64,000 bases of DNA from Brachypodius melanocephalos (Eukaryota > Chordata > Aves > Passeriformes > Pycnonotidae): NCBI GenBank assembly GCA_013398615.1, contig VZSR01000393.1:3596888-3660887 (forward strand). Direction: 5' to 3'. The notes under the pieces were generated by a model. The model was not told the origin of the DNA. It searched no databases and saw only the letters and a program-made list of their open reading frames with translations. Below are positions 11,501-24,400 of the stretch, one piece after another (the first letter of the stretch is position 1; every line of letters begins with the position of its first letter). A program made the position numbers and the translations under genes.

Positions 11501-13809
11501 ATTTGTAATAAACAATTCTTTGCGAAGACTCCTTTTGATATTCACAGAGCATTTAAGGTTTTATAAGCTATCAGACACCAGTAACCAGCAATTTTCTGAA
11601 GTTTTGGTCCATCTTTTGCCCCAGATGTAAATCCCCTGTAAATTCCAGAATCTCTGAGAAAATTTCTAGGACACAGCCAGGCTGCAGGAGAGAAAATTTG
11701 GTTTAACTGGTGAGTTCTGCAAAAAGTCACAGGGAATAAAGGAATTGGGAGCAGAGAAGGGAATTATCTGACATTATCCCCAAATTCTCTCCTCTGTGAG
11801 CAGCAGGGATGGGAGGGTGGCTGAGCAAGAGCTGCTCCAGGGTCCTGCCACACCCACAGAGTTTCCAAACCCCACAAAATCCCCATTTTAGGATGGTGTG
11901 AGGTGCTCAAAGTGTAACCACCCCGATTAATTGTGATGGAACTGATGGGAGCGACAGGCAGAGAGTGCCTCAAATGAGAATCAGTCACAGAAAAAAGAGA
12001 GGCCAAGGGTGGGAGGCAGAGATGAAATGACTTCACCAAAGCCACAGACCAGACAAAATTTAAATCAAGCTTGAATCTGGGTTTTTGATCTCTGCACACA
12101 AGACTGATAGCGACATCCCGTCTCTTGCTGAGCAAGTAATGTAAAATTAGATTTACAAAGATTATTAAGCTACCAACATGTGCACAGTATGATTTTTCAA
12201 AGTGCCTTATGAGATTGGGTAATATATCCTATTAAAACCAAAACACCTTTGAAAGATCTTTGAAAACCCAAATGTCCTCTCAGAATATTTCCCCCCCTCG
12301 TTACACACTATTCCGCATCTGTAAAGACACAAAATACATGAGTAAAAATAATTTTATTATTAAAAGAGGCTCAAAGAGGCTCTGATGTGGCTACAAAAAT
12401 TGAATTAAAATAACTTCTGAAGCAAACATCCTGTCAAGTATTATCTAGGAGTTGAAATGAGAATGCCCACTCCAAAAATAACTTGGGTAAACGAATGAGA
12501 AGAACATCCCTCGAATCTGGGGAGCAACACAGGTCTTCAAGGAGCCACGTGTGCTTCACACAGAGCAAAAGTATTAAGGATGGTCATGTAAATATTAATT
12601 AAAATCTTCCCCTATCACAAGAGAGCACATGTTGATCCTCTCAAAAAACAAGGGAGCAGGGGTGGGGGAGAGAGAGGAGTTTTAAGGATTCACTAAAGCA
12701 ATCAAGTCTAATCACCACAAAAATATTCAAGAAATCAAAAAGACAAAAAGTAAGACTGAAATAAAGGATTAAGACATAAGCCAAGCTGGAGATTTTAGAC
12801 TCTGTGCTGCACCACAAAAGCAACAAAGACACTTACAAAAGGAAAAACTGAAAAAAAAAAAAGAGCTTTGCACTTTTAAATAGCTCCTGGCATTATTTGA
12901 CACTGCTCACCATTCTGGCTGTCCAAAAATAACTCCAAAAGTGGAGGAAGTGGCAAGAGTTTAACAGATTTCAACTCGTGGAAGGATGCAAGGAGCAGCA
13001 GGGTCAGAGCGGGCCCATAGTTAACCAGCCCAAGAACTAAAATGATCTCAAATGCATCAGTGACAAGAAAACTGACTTCTTTAGGCATAAGAAATAAAGG
13101 TCAGCGCAAATGCCAAGGATATATCACATATCCATATATTTGGCTTTGTTTTTATTGCTTAAAATATCTGTTCCTGCAAATGAGTTGGAAAAGGTCTTTG
13201 AAGTCAAGGATCACTCAGGCTGGAACAGAGGTAGCAGATCAGATCCCTATTTTTGAGTAACAAAGCAAGCAATTACAAAAGCACTTGTACAGAAGACTCC
13301 AGAGGCTGCACTGGAGGTTCTGCAGGTCACTGCAGTCTTGCAGCCCTGCCAGCATTCCTGGGGTGACAGCTCATCCTCTTTACCCTGTCAGTGCTCCTGT
13401 GGACAGCTTCAAAGCCCATCCAAGAGCAAAATAAGAGTGCTTGGGACTTAAGTGTCAATGAAGAAACCACTTTAGGGACAAGTGTTTTCCTGGTGGAGCT
13501 CCTGAACTATTTGTTTTTCCTGTAAATAAAATCGCTCTGCTCTTCAAAATTCGGTATCACTATATTTTATACACTACATTTGTCCCAGCCTTGTAAGATG
13601 CAATTCCATAGCATTCCTAAACTTCACATTTGGAAGGTTGGTCTCCAGAAGGCAGGAAAAGAGAACTGGATGAGATTAATTTGTCTCTGCTTACAAGGTG
13701 GAGATGACCACGCTGCAAATCCCAAGGGCCGTGTGTTACAAAACCCATCAAGATTTCCGAGCTGCAAAGCTCCCACCACAGAAGGCTGTGAAGGATTGGA
13801 TGGTGGTAC

Positions 13810-13814
13810 AAAGT
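13810..13814. repeat. Target-site duplication, left copy
   Basis: AAAGT directly abuts the TG terminus of the solo LTR and matches the right copy exactly. Confidence 0.75.
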
Positions 13815-14084
13815 TGTCTTGGTTTAGGGCAAATTTGGGAGAAAACCTCTGAATAGGGTCCCTCTGGGGAGCAAACTCAAACAGCCCCTCTCTCCAAATG
13901 CTTTGGGAAAGAACTACCTTGGAGAAAAGTGGAAAAAACTATTTATTTAACAAACAAAGTGCCCACAAGCCCTGATTTTACTCAATCCTAACCCTTACCC
14001 TGACTCTTTAACTGGTCAACCAAGCTGTCAACATCTGCTATAACTTCCTTAGGAAAAAACTCTCATCTGGGCTAAACCACCACA
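13815..14084 (-). mobile_element. Solo LTR of an endogenous retrovirus (ERVL-like), 270 bp
   Basis: The block begins TGTCTTGGTTTAG and ends CTAAACCACCACA. These ends are inverted repeats of each other at 11 of 13 positions and have the canonical TG...CA termini. It is flanked by a perfect 5-bp direct repeat AAAGT (13810-13814 and 14085-14089), as left by retroviral integration; 5 bp is usual for class III/ERVL elements. On the minus strand a polyadenylation signal AATAAA (13942-13947) sits about 128 bases before the 3' terminus, which favours minus orientation. No gag, pol or env sequence is present, so it is the product of LTR-LTR recombination. Class and orientation are inferred; the element boundaries are directly visible. 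Confidence 0.8.
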
Positions 14085-14089
14085 AAAGT
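14085..14089. repeat. Target-site duplication, right copy
   Basis: AAAGT directly follows the CA terminus of the solo LTR and matches the left copy exactly. Confidence 0.75.
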
Positions 14090-14173
14090 GTCTGCTACGG
14101 CCCTTTCCCAGCAGATGGGATGGGATGATAAACTCTTGAGTGTTCTGTTTGTGCATCTACACAGTCCCTTTCT

Positions 14174-14226
14174 CATTTATTTATTTATTTTATTATTTAG
14201 AGGTGTATTTATTTATTATTTATATT
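14174..14226. repeat. TTTA-rich imperfect microsatellite
   Basis: Two short runs of ATTT/TTTA units are separated by AGAGGTG, about 85 bases to the right of the solo LTR. Confidence 0.7.
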
Positions 14227-17200
14227 CATTCTGCTGCTAAAGCTCCTTTCCCAAGCCCTGGCAGCCTCTCCTTCACTCAATGCACTCTACCTACTGGAAC
14301 CTGCGTGTTTGACCACGTTCCTGGCGTGGAACACCCCTCTCCTTCCTCCTCACATCCCTGTCTAGTGAACATTTGGCACTTTGCTGCCTGTTTGCTGACA
14401 CTTTTCCATGATAAAAGGTGTGGGGAGCATCATCTCCACCCCTCGCTCTCTGCTGTGTGTTTGGTTACACTTGATAAAAGTGAGTTTATCGATCTCTCTC
14501 AATAGCAGCAGGGCTTGGAAGCTGTTATGTTAAGAATTTCGATGTGTGTGTGGGTAAATATGTCAAATATAGCCCAGAAATATCCAGAGTTAGCACTCGG
14601 CTTTCCCTGCCCTGCTGCACTCTACACCCTCAGCAGCTGGGATGATGTGCACGCACTGGAGGTAACAAAACTCTCTTTGTCCTGTCATTCCAAACTGAAG
14701 GAATTTTTGCTGATTTTGTCTACAGTCAGCTTTATTGTATTTCACATTATGCCCAGTTGTTTTGGGTTTTGTTTTTTTCCAAAAGGGTGTTTGTGGCAGA
14801 TATTTTTATAATTCAGACACCTGATTTTCCTGATAGGAGCAGCTAAACTGATCAGCACATCCCAGATCACACACACTCAGCAGCTTCTCTGTTTCAGTCC
14901 AGCAGTGTAGTGGGGCTTTTTTCCTATTAGATCTATATTTCATTCATAGAAAAAGAGAAATTATCTGAACAGTTTCCAGATGATTATAACAGAAAAGTGG
15001 TTTGCAGACATGGATGTAGTGGAAAGGTATTCCAAGGGCAACCTGATCCAAAATAAAATGTTTCATTTCAAATTACATCTTCTTGCTCTCTCTTAACTGA
15101 GTTTTTGTCACTGTTAAAATGTTGGACCATCTCTCTACAATAATTTTGAATAAAGGAAGATTTAGTCAATGAGCCACAAATTAGGTGAATTAACACAGTA
15201 GAAATCTGTTCTGAGTAGTCAAACAGCTCTAATGTAATTCCTGAAGGATCAACAAGCATCTGCCGTGTAGTGACACGTCGAAAGAACTGAATTTATTTCG
15301 TGTTCTTTTCTTTTCCTTGCTTACACTTCACCCAGGAACTTTCTGAAATGCTTCACTGGTCTTCAGCTCTCATGACAACATTACCTGTTAGAACTATTAA
15401 TCTTAAGGTGTAATTTGCAGTTTTAGCATGCCTCACTGGATTTATTTATTTATTTTTAAATCTCTCAGTCAACCATAATTTACTTCATTTAGCATGTTGG
15501 GAAGGTGCTTCCTCAGTAAATATTGTGCTCCACCACCACTTTCCCTTAATTCTGAGATTTTACAAGATGTTTTACAACACACAACAACAACTTCTGTGCT
15601 GCACTTTCATAAAGTCACATCTCAAACCAAATCCAGACTTCTGACTCACTGATTTCTCACTAACTTTCAGGGCTTTACCAGTGCCACATTTCCACACCTA
15701 TTTTGTTTCTGGAGATAAAGATTTCTCTGTTTTTCTCCTTCATGCTTCTCCTAAACTCCAAATTACAGTGACCTTATCTGAGCAATTTTCTGAATTCCAA
15801 GACCCACAATGTCATCTTTTGTCTTTTTTTACCCTTTTCAAACCCTTTTACTATCCACAAAGACTAATGGACATGATTTTGAGTCCAAAAATGCAATCAA
15901 AACTGTTTTTTACAAGGATTACCTTGTACATGTCTATTTTTTCACTGCTTGCATCAAGCTGCATCAGTTGTATCAACTGGAAAAAAAATTCCTTTGTGCA
16001 ATATTGTATTTGGCAAAGAGAGAATTGTAAAGTCAGTTATTTCAGCAAAAAGTAAAGCTTGGATATAGTCAGTAAAAAAATTAATTAAATGCTCTAAGTA
16101 CCAAAAGTCTCAAGTGAAAAAACAAAAACCTATTTGAATTACAGCAATCAGCGAGACTCTTCTTCATGTACCCACAAACCAAATGATCATAAAAGGAGTA
16201 AATTCCAGAACTCATCCCAGTGAGTGCTGCAGGAACATCTGCTTCTCCTATTGCAAAACTGTAACTCAAAAACCCAAGGAAGGGATCTTTGGCACGCACC
16301 AAGAGAATCACTGACACAGTACTGGGGTCAATTAAAGGCACTGTAGAAATAAAAGTATGTGCTAGAACAAAGTCAGAGGAGTTACATAAAGACAAACAAA
16401 GAGGTTTGCTGTGGCAAGATTGGAGAATTAAATAGACAGTAGAAACAAATAGGCAGAGGAGGAGAAATCTTGCAGAGTTTTGAACTGTTGAAATCTACTG
16501 GGGTGCAGCAAGTTTTTAAAATTCAAAATTTTCTAGAAGAGGAAGTCCTTAAAGAGACTTTTGAAGCTGATGCTCCAAAGCAACACAGGGACTTCTTGCA
16601 CAGACCAGATTATTCAGCCTTGGTGTATTTATTCCCAAAGTGGCATTGAAGTCACAAGAGGATGGAAAATCATCCTGTGGTGTTTTACTCCGTTACACTC
16701 CCCTGGAGGAGTGCACTCCCCTGTGTCAATTAAGGATTTAACATCCCAGTACAGATCTTTTCTAAAAATAACAGGTGTATGTTAAAATCTGAACTTTTTG
16801 AAAGCAGTAGGGAGCTGTTTTAACAGTACACCATGATTTGCTTTAAATACATTTAATTATAGAGTCATTATTTCTGCCAATGCAATTGCAACCGTCCCTT
16901 TGAGTACAGGAAGTATCTTATTTAGACACTTTGGACAGTGTCTAGAAAGAAGAAAACAAGATTTATTCACCAAATTCTGCTCTGTGACTAGGCATGGTCC
17001 CATCTCTATTCTATTGTTTCTGTCACCTTCTTGTTTTTAAGTTGACAGACACAGCAAACATAATGATTGGATTTTACTGTTCAATTAAACAACAATTAGT
17101 GGCAAATTGCAGAAGAGTTCCTCACTCAGTTCTGCTGCATCCCCAAAACGAGTTCTTCTCCTTTGGCCTGGCAAGGTGACTTCTCATCAATATATTGCTG

Positions 17201-17502
17201 GTTCAAACATAAGAGAATTTCTTTTATTTGGAGCAACCTATTTATAAATCTGTCACCATTAAGTAACTTGCTGGATCAATGCAGAACACACAGAGAAACT
17301 CAGTCCCATCGATCCCAAGGGTTTGATTTTGGAACTGAAATCCGTAGCAATCCATCAACCCCATGGAGCCTATCAAAAAGAGTAAATTATTCTGGTCTGA
17401 ACTGAGATCTTTTGTAGAACTAAAGGTTTGCTATTATGACAGCAAGAAAATCCCCTGGCATGGGAATAACAAAAGGCTCCTAAACCCATGTTGAAGGGAT
17501 GT

Positions 17503-17522
17503 GAATGATTCTATGGTTCTGT
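17503..17522 (+). mobile_element. Possible CR1 terminal octamer repeats
   Basis: The stretch GAATGATTCTATGGTTCTGT resembles the degenerate ATTCTATG repeats that end CR1 elements. No CR1 body is clear in front of it, so this is a weak call. Confidence 0.3.
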
Positions 17523-19375
17523 AAGGAAAACAAAACCAACTTAAGCAAAAAGGAACCAACTTAAAATTATTAGGTCTATATAGGAAGGCAGAAATATCTC
17601 AAAACCTTTTTTCTCAAACCTAAAGAAGGCCAAGAAGAATTATCTTAGAATTTCTGTGTTTGCTTCATTTCACGCCAAAGAAGGAAACCAAATGGGACCA
17701 AAGGAAAGGCAGTAAAATCTCGAGTGGGCTGATCATTTTTCTGGAGTTTAAATGTTTTATTCACACGGTTGTGTCTCCCCTCCTTGCCAAGGCAGGGCTG
17801 CTGGCTCACTCGAGTGTTCAATAGGTGGCACTCCGTGTTTTCCTGCAAGCAGCTCTCACACATCATCACATGGAGCAGCCAACACACACAGAGACAGCTC
17901 TGGGTTTACTCAGCTGCCCTGATTTCACTACATACATCACTTAGAAACCATTGTTTTATATTAGGAGATGAATGAGCTTCAAACTGAACAATTCAGAGAA
18001 ATTGGAAGTTTTGAGCACAGAAAAATCTCGTTGGAAGAGATGTATTTTAAGTGATTAATCCTTCATCTCTCACTAAGAGGTCAAAAAATAAGCATGAATA
18101 TGGCTTGTCTCTTCAGCAAGGAACCAAAATTGTATAACAGGAACATTTGGCTGCAGAAAAAAAATGACATTCAGAGAAGGATTCAGTGAGTTCAGTGAGT
18201 TCAGCAGAATGTTGGGGAAAAAAATCTTTTTAAAATGTATACTATTAAACACAACACTCAGAGCTCATCAAATCCTGACATGTTCTGGAATATGATAGCA
18301 CCAAACTGTGTCACTTAACTGGGTTTGACAGCAGGTAAATTACATCATGTAAGAGTTTAACTAAAATGAAGTTGTTCACCAAAAAAAAAATAAAATCTTG
18401 ATCTATACAGGATTTTCAATGTTGTAAAAATGTTCTATCACTAATGAAAAAACAGAGAAGAAAAGTGACATTAAGTTTATTTTCCTGCTTCATGTTCTGC
18501 TTTACCCAGCAGAAGATCACAGAGAGCAGAACTGAATAAATATATGGAAATATCTTTTTTAAAAACCTTTTTCTCTGAACAGGTTCTTGTTCAGAACCAC
18601 ATTTATCTTTTAGAATTACCCATCAGAGGCTGCTGTTGAGCATATTTCACATTTTAGCTTTTGAGCCCAGTGCTGAGAGGCTGTGCTGACTGATCCCTTC
18701 AGTCACATGGCATTGCTGGTCCTCCCTACCCTGCCTAATAAACATTTCTAGGGCTGGAATATGGAATTTCCAGCTCAGAGCTTCATGGCGGCACATGCTG
18801 CTGTGCTTATCCTATCCAATAGCATGACTGTTATCTTAATTCTGTAAATATCCAAATTTATCTCATAGTGTTAGAAAACAGCACAAACAGCCACTCCTGC
18901 CATCGCAGCAAACCTGGGGTTTGCTCCACAAATAAATGTTTGACATGCTGCTTTTTCAAGGTTCAAATCCTACAGCTAATGTCTGCTTTTTCGTGGTATT
19001 TAATATTTGTATAAAATATTTATTCATTAATAGATGTAGCTGGATGATTTAACAGACAGAACCCAGTAACCTCGAGATGGGCTCACATTGAAACCCACAG
19101 TGCAAAATTGTATTTACAGTTGCCAATATCTGTGAACACCCAAATTTAACCCCAAAGTGGTTGATTTTATTGATGGAAGTGTCTTAAACCTTCAGTATTT
19201 CCTGGAAGAACGCAGACTGCTTTGCTGTGATCTCCCTTTTATACCTGTTGAAGTTTTATAATCTGATCACAGGAAATAAGATTAGTGACTAACATGGTGC
19301 TTGGTCAGCCTGCAGATTTGGAGCTGGGTATTTTTTTAAGTCCTTGCCACAGAGAGAAACTTGGAATCAGGGTTC

Positions 19376-19393
19376 TTTTTTTTTTTTTTTTTT
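19376..19393. repeat. T18 homopolymer
   Basis: Eighteen consecutive T bases with no adjoining recognisable element. Confidence 0.9.
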
Positions 19394-20581
19394 GCCATCA
19401 CACAGCAAATATGTCTGGTTTAATTCCTGTCATAATGAAACGTTAATTTGTATAAGTTAACCTCTAAAGACCCAGGGGAGAACTAAAAATTGCATCAAAA
19501 AATGAAAAAAACAGGTAAATTCTGTAATTACCAAGGTAATAAACTGTATAATAGCCTAAGAAATATTTCTCTAATGATCATTCAACCTTCATATCCCTAT
19601 CCTCTGCCTGCCAAGAAACTTCACTTTTCCATTACCAAGGGAGGTTTCTGTGCATTCATGCTCCCTGAAGTAAATTTTACTACAAATTTGTATATTATTA
19701 ATGGCAACATTTCTTCAGCTTATTTCTTGTTCCTTCCACCAACAAGCAAAGCTCATTTACCTTATGCAGAATGCAATTAGTAGGTGTAGTATTTATTTGA
19801 CGGATTTCTCATTTTCTCAAATCCGTGTAATTTGACAGGGACTATTACAGATCTGTAACTAGTCTTTCAGAATGACTTTCACAAGGTTAGTTCACTTATT
19901 AATTGACCCTAGGTAATGGTAATTTAAGAAGCATATTAATCTCATCTGTCACTTCCAACACATACTAGATGTATAAAATAATTCGTCTTTTGCAAGGAGC
20001 CTTGCAACAGAAATGAAGGGTCTAAATTTTTAATTAATATACATTTCCTTTCAACAAATCAGATTGGACTGGAAGGAGATTCCTTCTCCATTTTTTTTTT
20101 ATTCTCCTTTAGAATTTCTGGTTTTTCTCTTTGTGAAGATAAACACAATTTCACCAGTCAATAGAGCCTATGATCTAAATAATCTTCTACAAAGGACATC
20201 CTGGTATTTTAACAGATTCCTGAAACTTAAAAATGTGCAAACAAAGCATTTGGCACTTCAACAGCAATGTCTTATTGCATACACAGATTAAAGGTTTGTG
20301 GAATTAAGGAGATTTAATAGACGAGGAACATTAAACAAAAGATTACTACTCAGAAATTGAAAAACTTCAACCAGGAGCAGATGCTTGAAGTTGCTGCAAT
20401 CTTATCAAATCTGTTTTTCTGCTGTACCATATCTGGAGCAGACCCTGCAGTTTATGTCTAAGAAAGAAGCACTCAACATTCTTAATCCCAAGTAAGGGCC
20501 TTATGTAACTTCTTCCTCTTTATTCCTTTCATTAATTAAATTATAGGAACAGCAAGAGAACTGCATTAGGAACCACTTGTG

Positions 20582-21460
20582 CCCTTAGAGTGCCATCTGA
20601 ACTTCATGAAGCACAGGGGAAATGCAGCTCCTCCCCTAAAAACTCCAGAGGGCAGAAGCTCTCCCTGATGAACCTGCAGAGCTCTCACGAAGGGTCTGAG
20701 CTGGAACAGAGATCCTGTGGGCTGTGTGTGAGATGCAGGGTAAAAGCTGGGGTTGTCCTCACCCCTGTTCTACCTCTTTCGTGCCCACAGGATGCAGACA
20801 CTTTCTAGAAGGTGCCTGTGCAGAGAGCAGAGCCTGACACTGAGAGATGCTCTGAGGGGGCTGGCCATGCCAACACTGCTGCATTGCCCCACGAGCTCTG
20901 GCAGCCTCAGTTTTCCTTCTCTCATGCTTGCAGTGGATTTCTGCCGTCAATGCTCTGCAAAAACGCAAAATCCCACCAGCCCCACAGGATGGAAAGCCCT
21001 TGCCAGCAGCAGAGATTTTGCAACCTTGCAAGATTAACCATGCAGAGCAGAAGGAGATCAAGAATTTGCAGGCACTGGGTGCACACCAGGCTCACAGAGG
21101 GCCTCCAGGGAAAAGGGAAGGGAATTGGGAATTTGGAGATGGCAGGGCACCTGCCCTGGGTGACTGCATTCAGCCCCCAGGAATCAGGTGGGGGAACAAA
21201 CACCATGGGAATCCATCACACAGTGCTGGTGTTTTCTGCCATGGAAAGCTCCTGTGGGTCAGGAATGGGAAGTCAGGACCACACTATTCCCTCATTACTC
21301 CACATGGGACTGTTTCCCCAGAAATGACCATTCTGTGTCATTTAATCTACTTCCAAAGAGGAGTAACGCATCCAAGACCAAAGTGTTGCCAACCGTATTA
21401 GCCAATGCTCCCTTGCTTGAACTCCCACAAGTTCCAAATGCACTCAGGTCTGGCCAATAG
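20582..21460 (+). other. GC-richer intronic block with overlapping open frames
   Basis: This ~0.9-kb block is clearly richer in G and C than its AT-rich surroundings. It holds overlapping plus-strand reading frames of 171 codons (20812-21327) and 157 codons (20928-21401), with others on the minus strand. I recognise no domain or family in any of them, and several frames are open at once, as expected when stop codons are scarce because of base composition. It may be an old degenerate element or an antisense transcript. I do not call it a gene. Confidence 0.35.
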
Positions 21461-24400
21461 TTCATTAAGAAATCACTTTTCATGAAATGAAGCAAATATT
21501 ATAGAAGATATAAGCAATAATGCTCTGATCTCTTGTTCACTGAAGTTTATCCCACTGCAATATTTAAGGTACTGACAACTTTGATCATTTAAAGCTAGAG
21601 GCAGCTAGACCAAAACCACGGCTTTGACTTTACAAAATTTCACAGGCACATGAACATCCATATCCTCACAGCCAGCATGACAGATTTTGTTGGCAAGTAT
21701 TTCAGATACTTAAAAAAAACCCCATAACCATCCTATTTATTGGCTGTATCACCATAATGTCACCCCCACTGTTGGTCTACAGAGTAAACAGGTATTCAAG
21801 CAATTCTTTAAAAAAAACCAAATTACTCACTCGACAGAATAGTGTCTCTTTCAGAATCATTAGTGTCAATCATGTGAGTACAAGTTTTAAGTGCTGTTGA
21901 AACTCAAGCTACACAAACAATTGATCATCCTATGGAACCACTTCACCACTTCCTACAGCCCATGAGTAAACCCAGTGTTAAAAACGCAGCTCTAAAACTC
22001 CATCCCTATTTTTAACAATGCAGTAAAAACTGACAGCAAAAAAGCAAAGCCTGTTTCTTCACTCAGTTTTGTAATTTTTTAACATTCTAAGCTTAGGAAA
22101 CTGATTTTTTATGATGATCAGAGAAGTTAGTGCACATACCTGAAGGAAGGATATGGACCCTCATTAGAAGGTAGAGAAATCACACCAGACTGCAATATTG
22201 GTAACAAAATCAGCTTCTGATTCCTAGAATTCAGTGGCATCTGATTTCTACAAGCTAAACACTTGCATTTCATTGAAGGGTCTGAATTTAAAATTATTCT
22301 GGAGACTTGCAAATATCAAAGAACTTTGTAGAGACAGAAGGAGCTTTTTGCTCTGTCCCAGTGTGGGCTCCTACCAGTGTGGAACATGGCAGCAAAGGGC
22401 AGAGGTGATCTGGGACAGGTTTCATCCTTCATCAGCCTCATTCCAGGACTGGCAAACCACACTGCAATCAGAAACAATCCTACTGCTGAAAGAGCTCTGA
22501 CAACTGGAGAATCCCAACTGTTACACGCTGTTTTCAACAACAAGTGCAGGAGCTCATCATGTTGTCAAATAAAATAAATCCTGAAAGCTTTCTTTTATAA
22601 CCTCTCAGTCCCTAACTTCCATCCAGTACCATCACCTGAGTTACTGTAGATCAATCTGGCAAAAAAAATGAAAAATGGGAAAGTAGAAAGAAAGGAGGAC
22701 TTGGGCATTCAGTGAAATAGTTTTCATGCATTGCAAGGTTTCTGACTAACAAACCCCCATATTTTACTGCTTGTTCATTTTTATATTCTGTTTTGCCTTA
22801 TTTTCTGATGATCACTTGTCTTCTATATTTGACAGGAAACCTATATGCCCAAACAACTTCCTTGACTTCCTATTAGGGGAGAGCAACACAAATATTCACA
22901 CACACACATAAAAAGAACATAAACAGCAATACATTAAATGTTTACTTTCTGCTTTGGATAAAGTATGACCCTTTTAATACCAGAAGAAAAATATCTCTCT
23001 TGAAAACAGGCTGCTTTTGAAACTCAGAAGAGATGAATGCCCTATTTAATACTTTTGAAAAGGCTGAATTACTGCACAGATGGTCATCACCTCAGCAGTC
23101 CTCATATAATTGTAGAAAAACTTCACGCACAGTTTTGCAGACCTAAGGGAATTTTAATACATTTCATGGAACCCTTCAGTAATCTGGAAGGAATCCGTGC
23201 TTGCCAGCTAGTATGGATGTTTAATAAGAGAACAAACAATTATTCCTAGTGGTGAGATCTGTGGTGATTCAAGCAGCAGGAGCACGGAGAGGTGGATGGA
23301 CCAAGGGGAGATCCTGAGAGCCAAAGCCAGGGAGGGGGATCTGACACCTGCACTGTGCTCTGCTCCCCTCTGATGATGAACCCAAGGGTGAAAGGTGAGC
23401 TGAGCATGGCTTGCAGTTTGTTTTCATTTAAATGGGTTCAGCTCATCCCCTCCAAGCCTACTGCACCATCTGAACCAAACCACCCTCAGAGGAGGCACCT
23501 GCAGAGTTCATATGTAAAGCTCCCTCCCAATCTAAACTAAGAGCTGAAGAAGAGGCACCTCAGGTGAAATCCACTGTCCCACCTGGTCAGCCACCCTGCA
23601 GCCCCTGCCCCTCAAAGCTCATCACCAGCTGCACCCCTAAAATCCCTTCAGCCTGGGTGGTGCCTCTTGCTGACCCTGCTTCCTCCTAGGATGAGATGAG
23701 CCTGTGGTGTGGAATGTTTGCATCCTGCCTGAACAGCAGCTTTGCAGGAAACCTCACACACAAAGCTGTTTGTCCTTCAAGAAGATGAAAATAGTCCCAT
23801 TGTGTAGAGAGAGCTCAATTTACGCCTCCCTAAACAAGCTGGAGTGAAACTGGCCCACAGAAGAATCTGAGCACAGAGCTTTATCTCTGGGCAAGTCGGG
23901 ATTCAAGCTTTTAATGCTCATTTTGCCTTCCTGTTTTTCAAACTGCCCAGGAGAAAAGGATAATAATGGAACAATTTTTCATGTAAAATGTGCATTATGA
24001 ATAGCCATTAGCTGACAAAAAAAAAAGCAAAAAAAAGTAAGGAAAGGCAGGTAACACACCATGTAAATCTTTGATGAGAATGGAAGCTTCAGGAAGATGT
24101 AAAAGTCAGCTCTGAATATACTGAGATTAAATGGAATTCTCAATTATGCTGTTGGAAAATGAAGTGGGTATAAATTTGATTTGTCTGCAGCTGCAGTCCT
24201 GTAGGTTGCTTGGTAATGGACACTGACAAATAAGTCTAAAATCAGTGAAATCTCTTCCACAGGTTGCAGAATAAGAGTGTGTCAAGATATCAATATAATG
24301 AGGAGTTTAAGAGCAGTTTTCTCTACTATTGGCATAGAAATGCCATGCATATGTGCAGAGATTAAAAATGAGTAGGACAGAGGGAGGAATAGGCAGGGAG

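Noticed and set aside
12652..12672. G-rich stretch near GGGAGCAGGGGTGGGGG as a G-quadruplex
   Set aside because: It has only three runs of at least three G, short of the four needed for the standard motif.
20928..21401. 157-codon frame as a protein-coding gene
   Set aside because: Several frames on both strands are open at once in a GC-rich patch, and no domain or family resemblance was seen.
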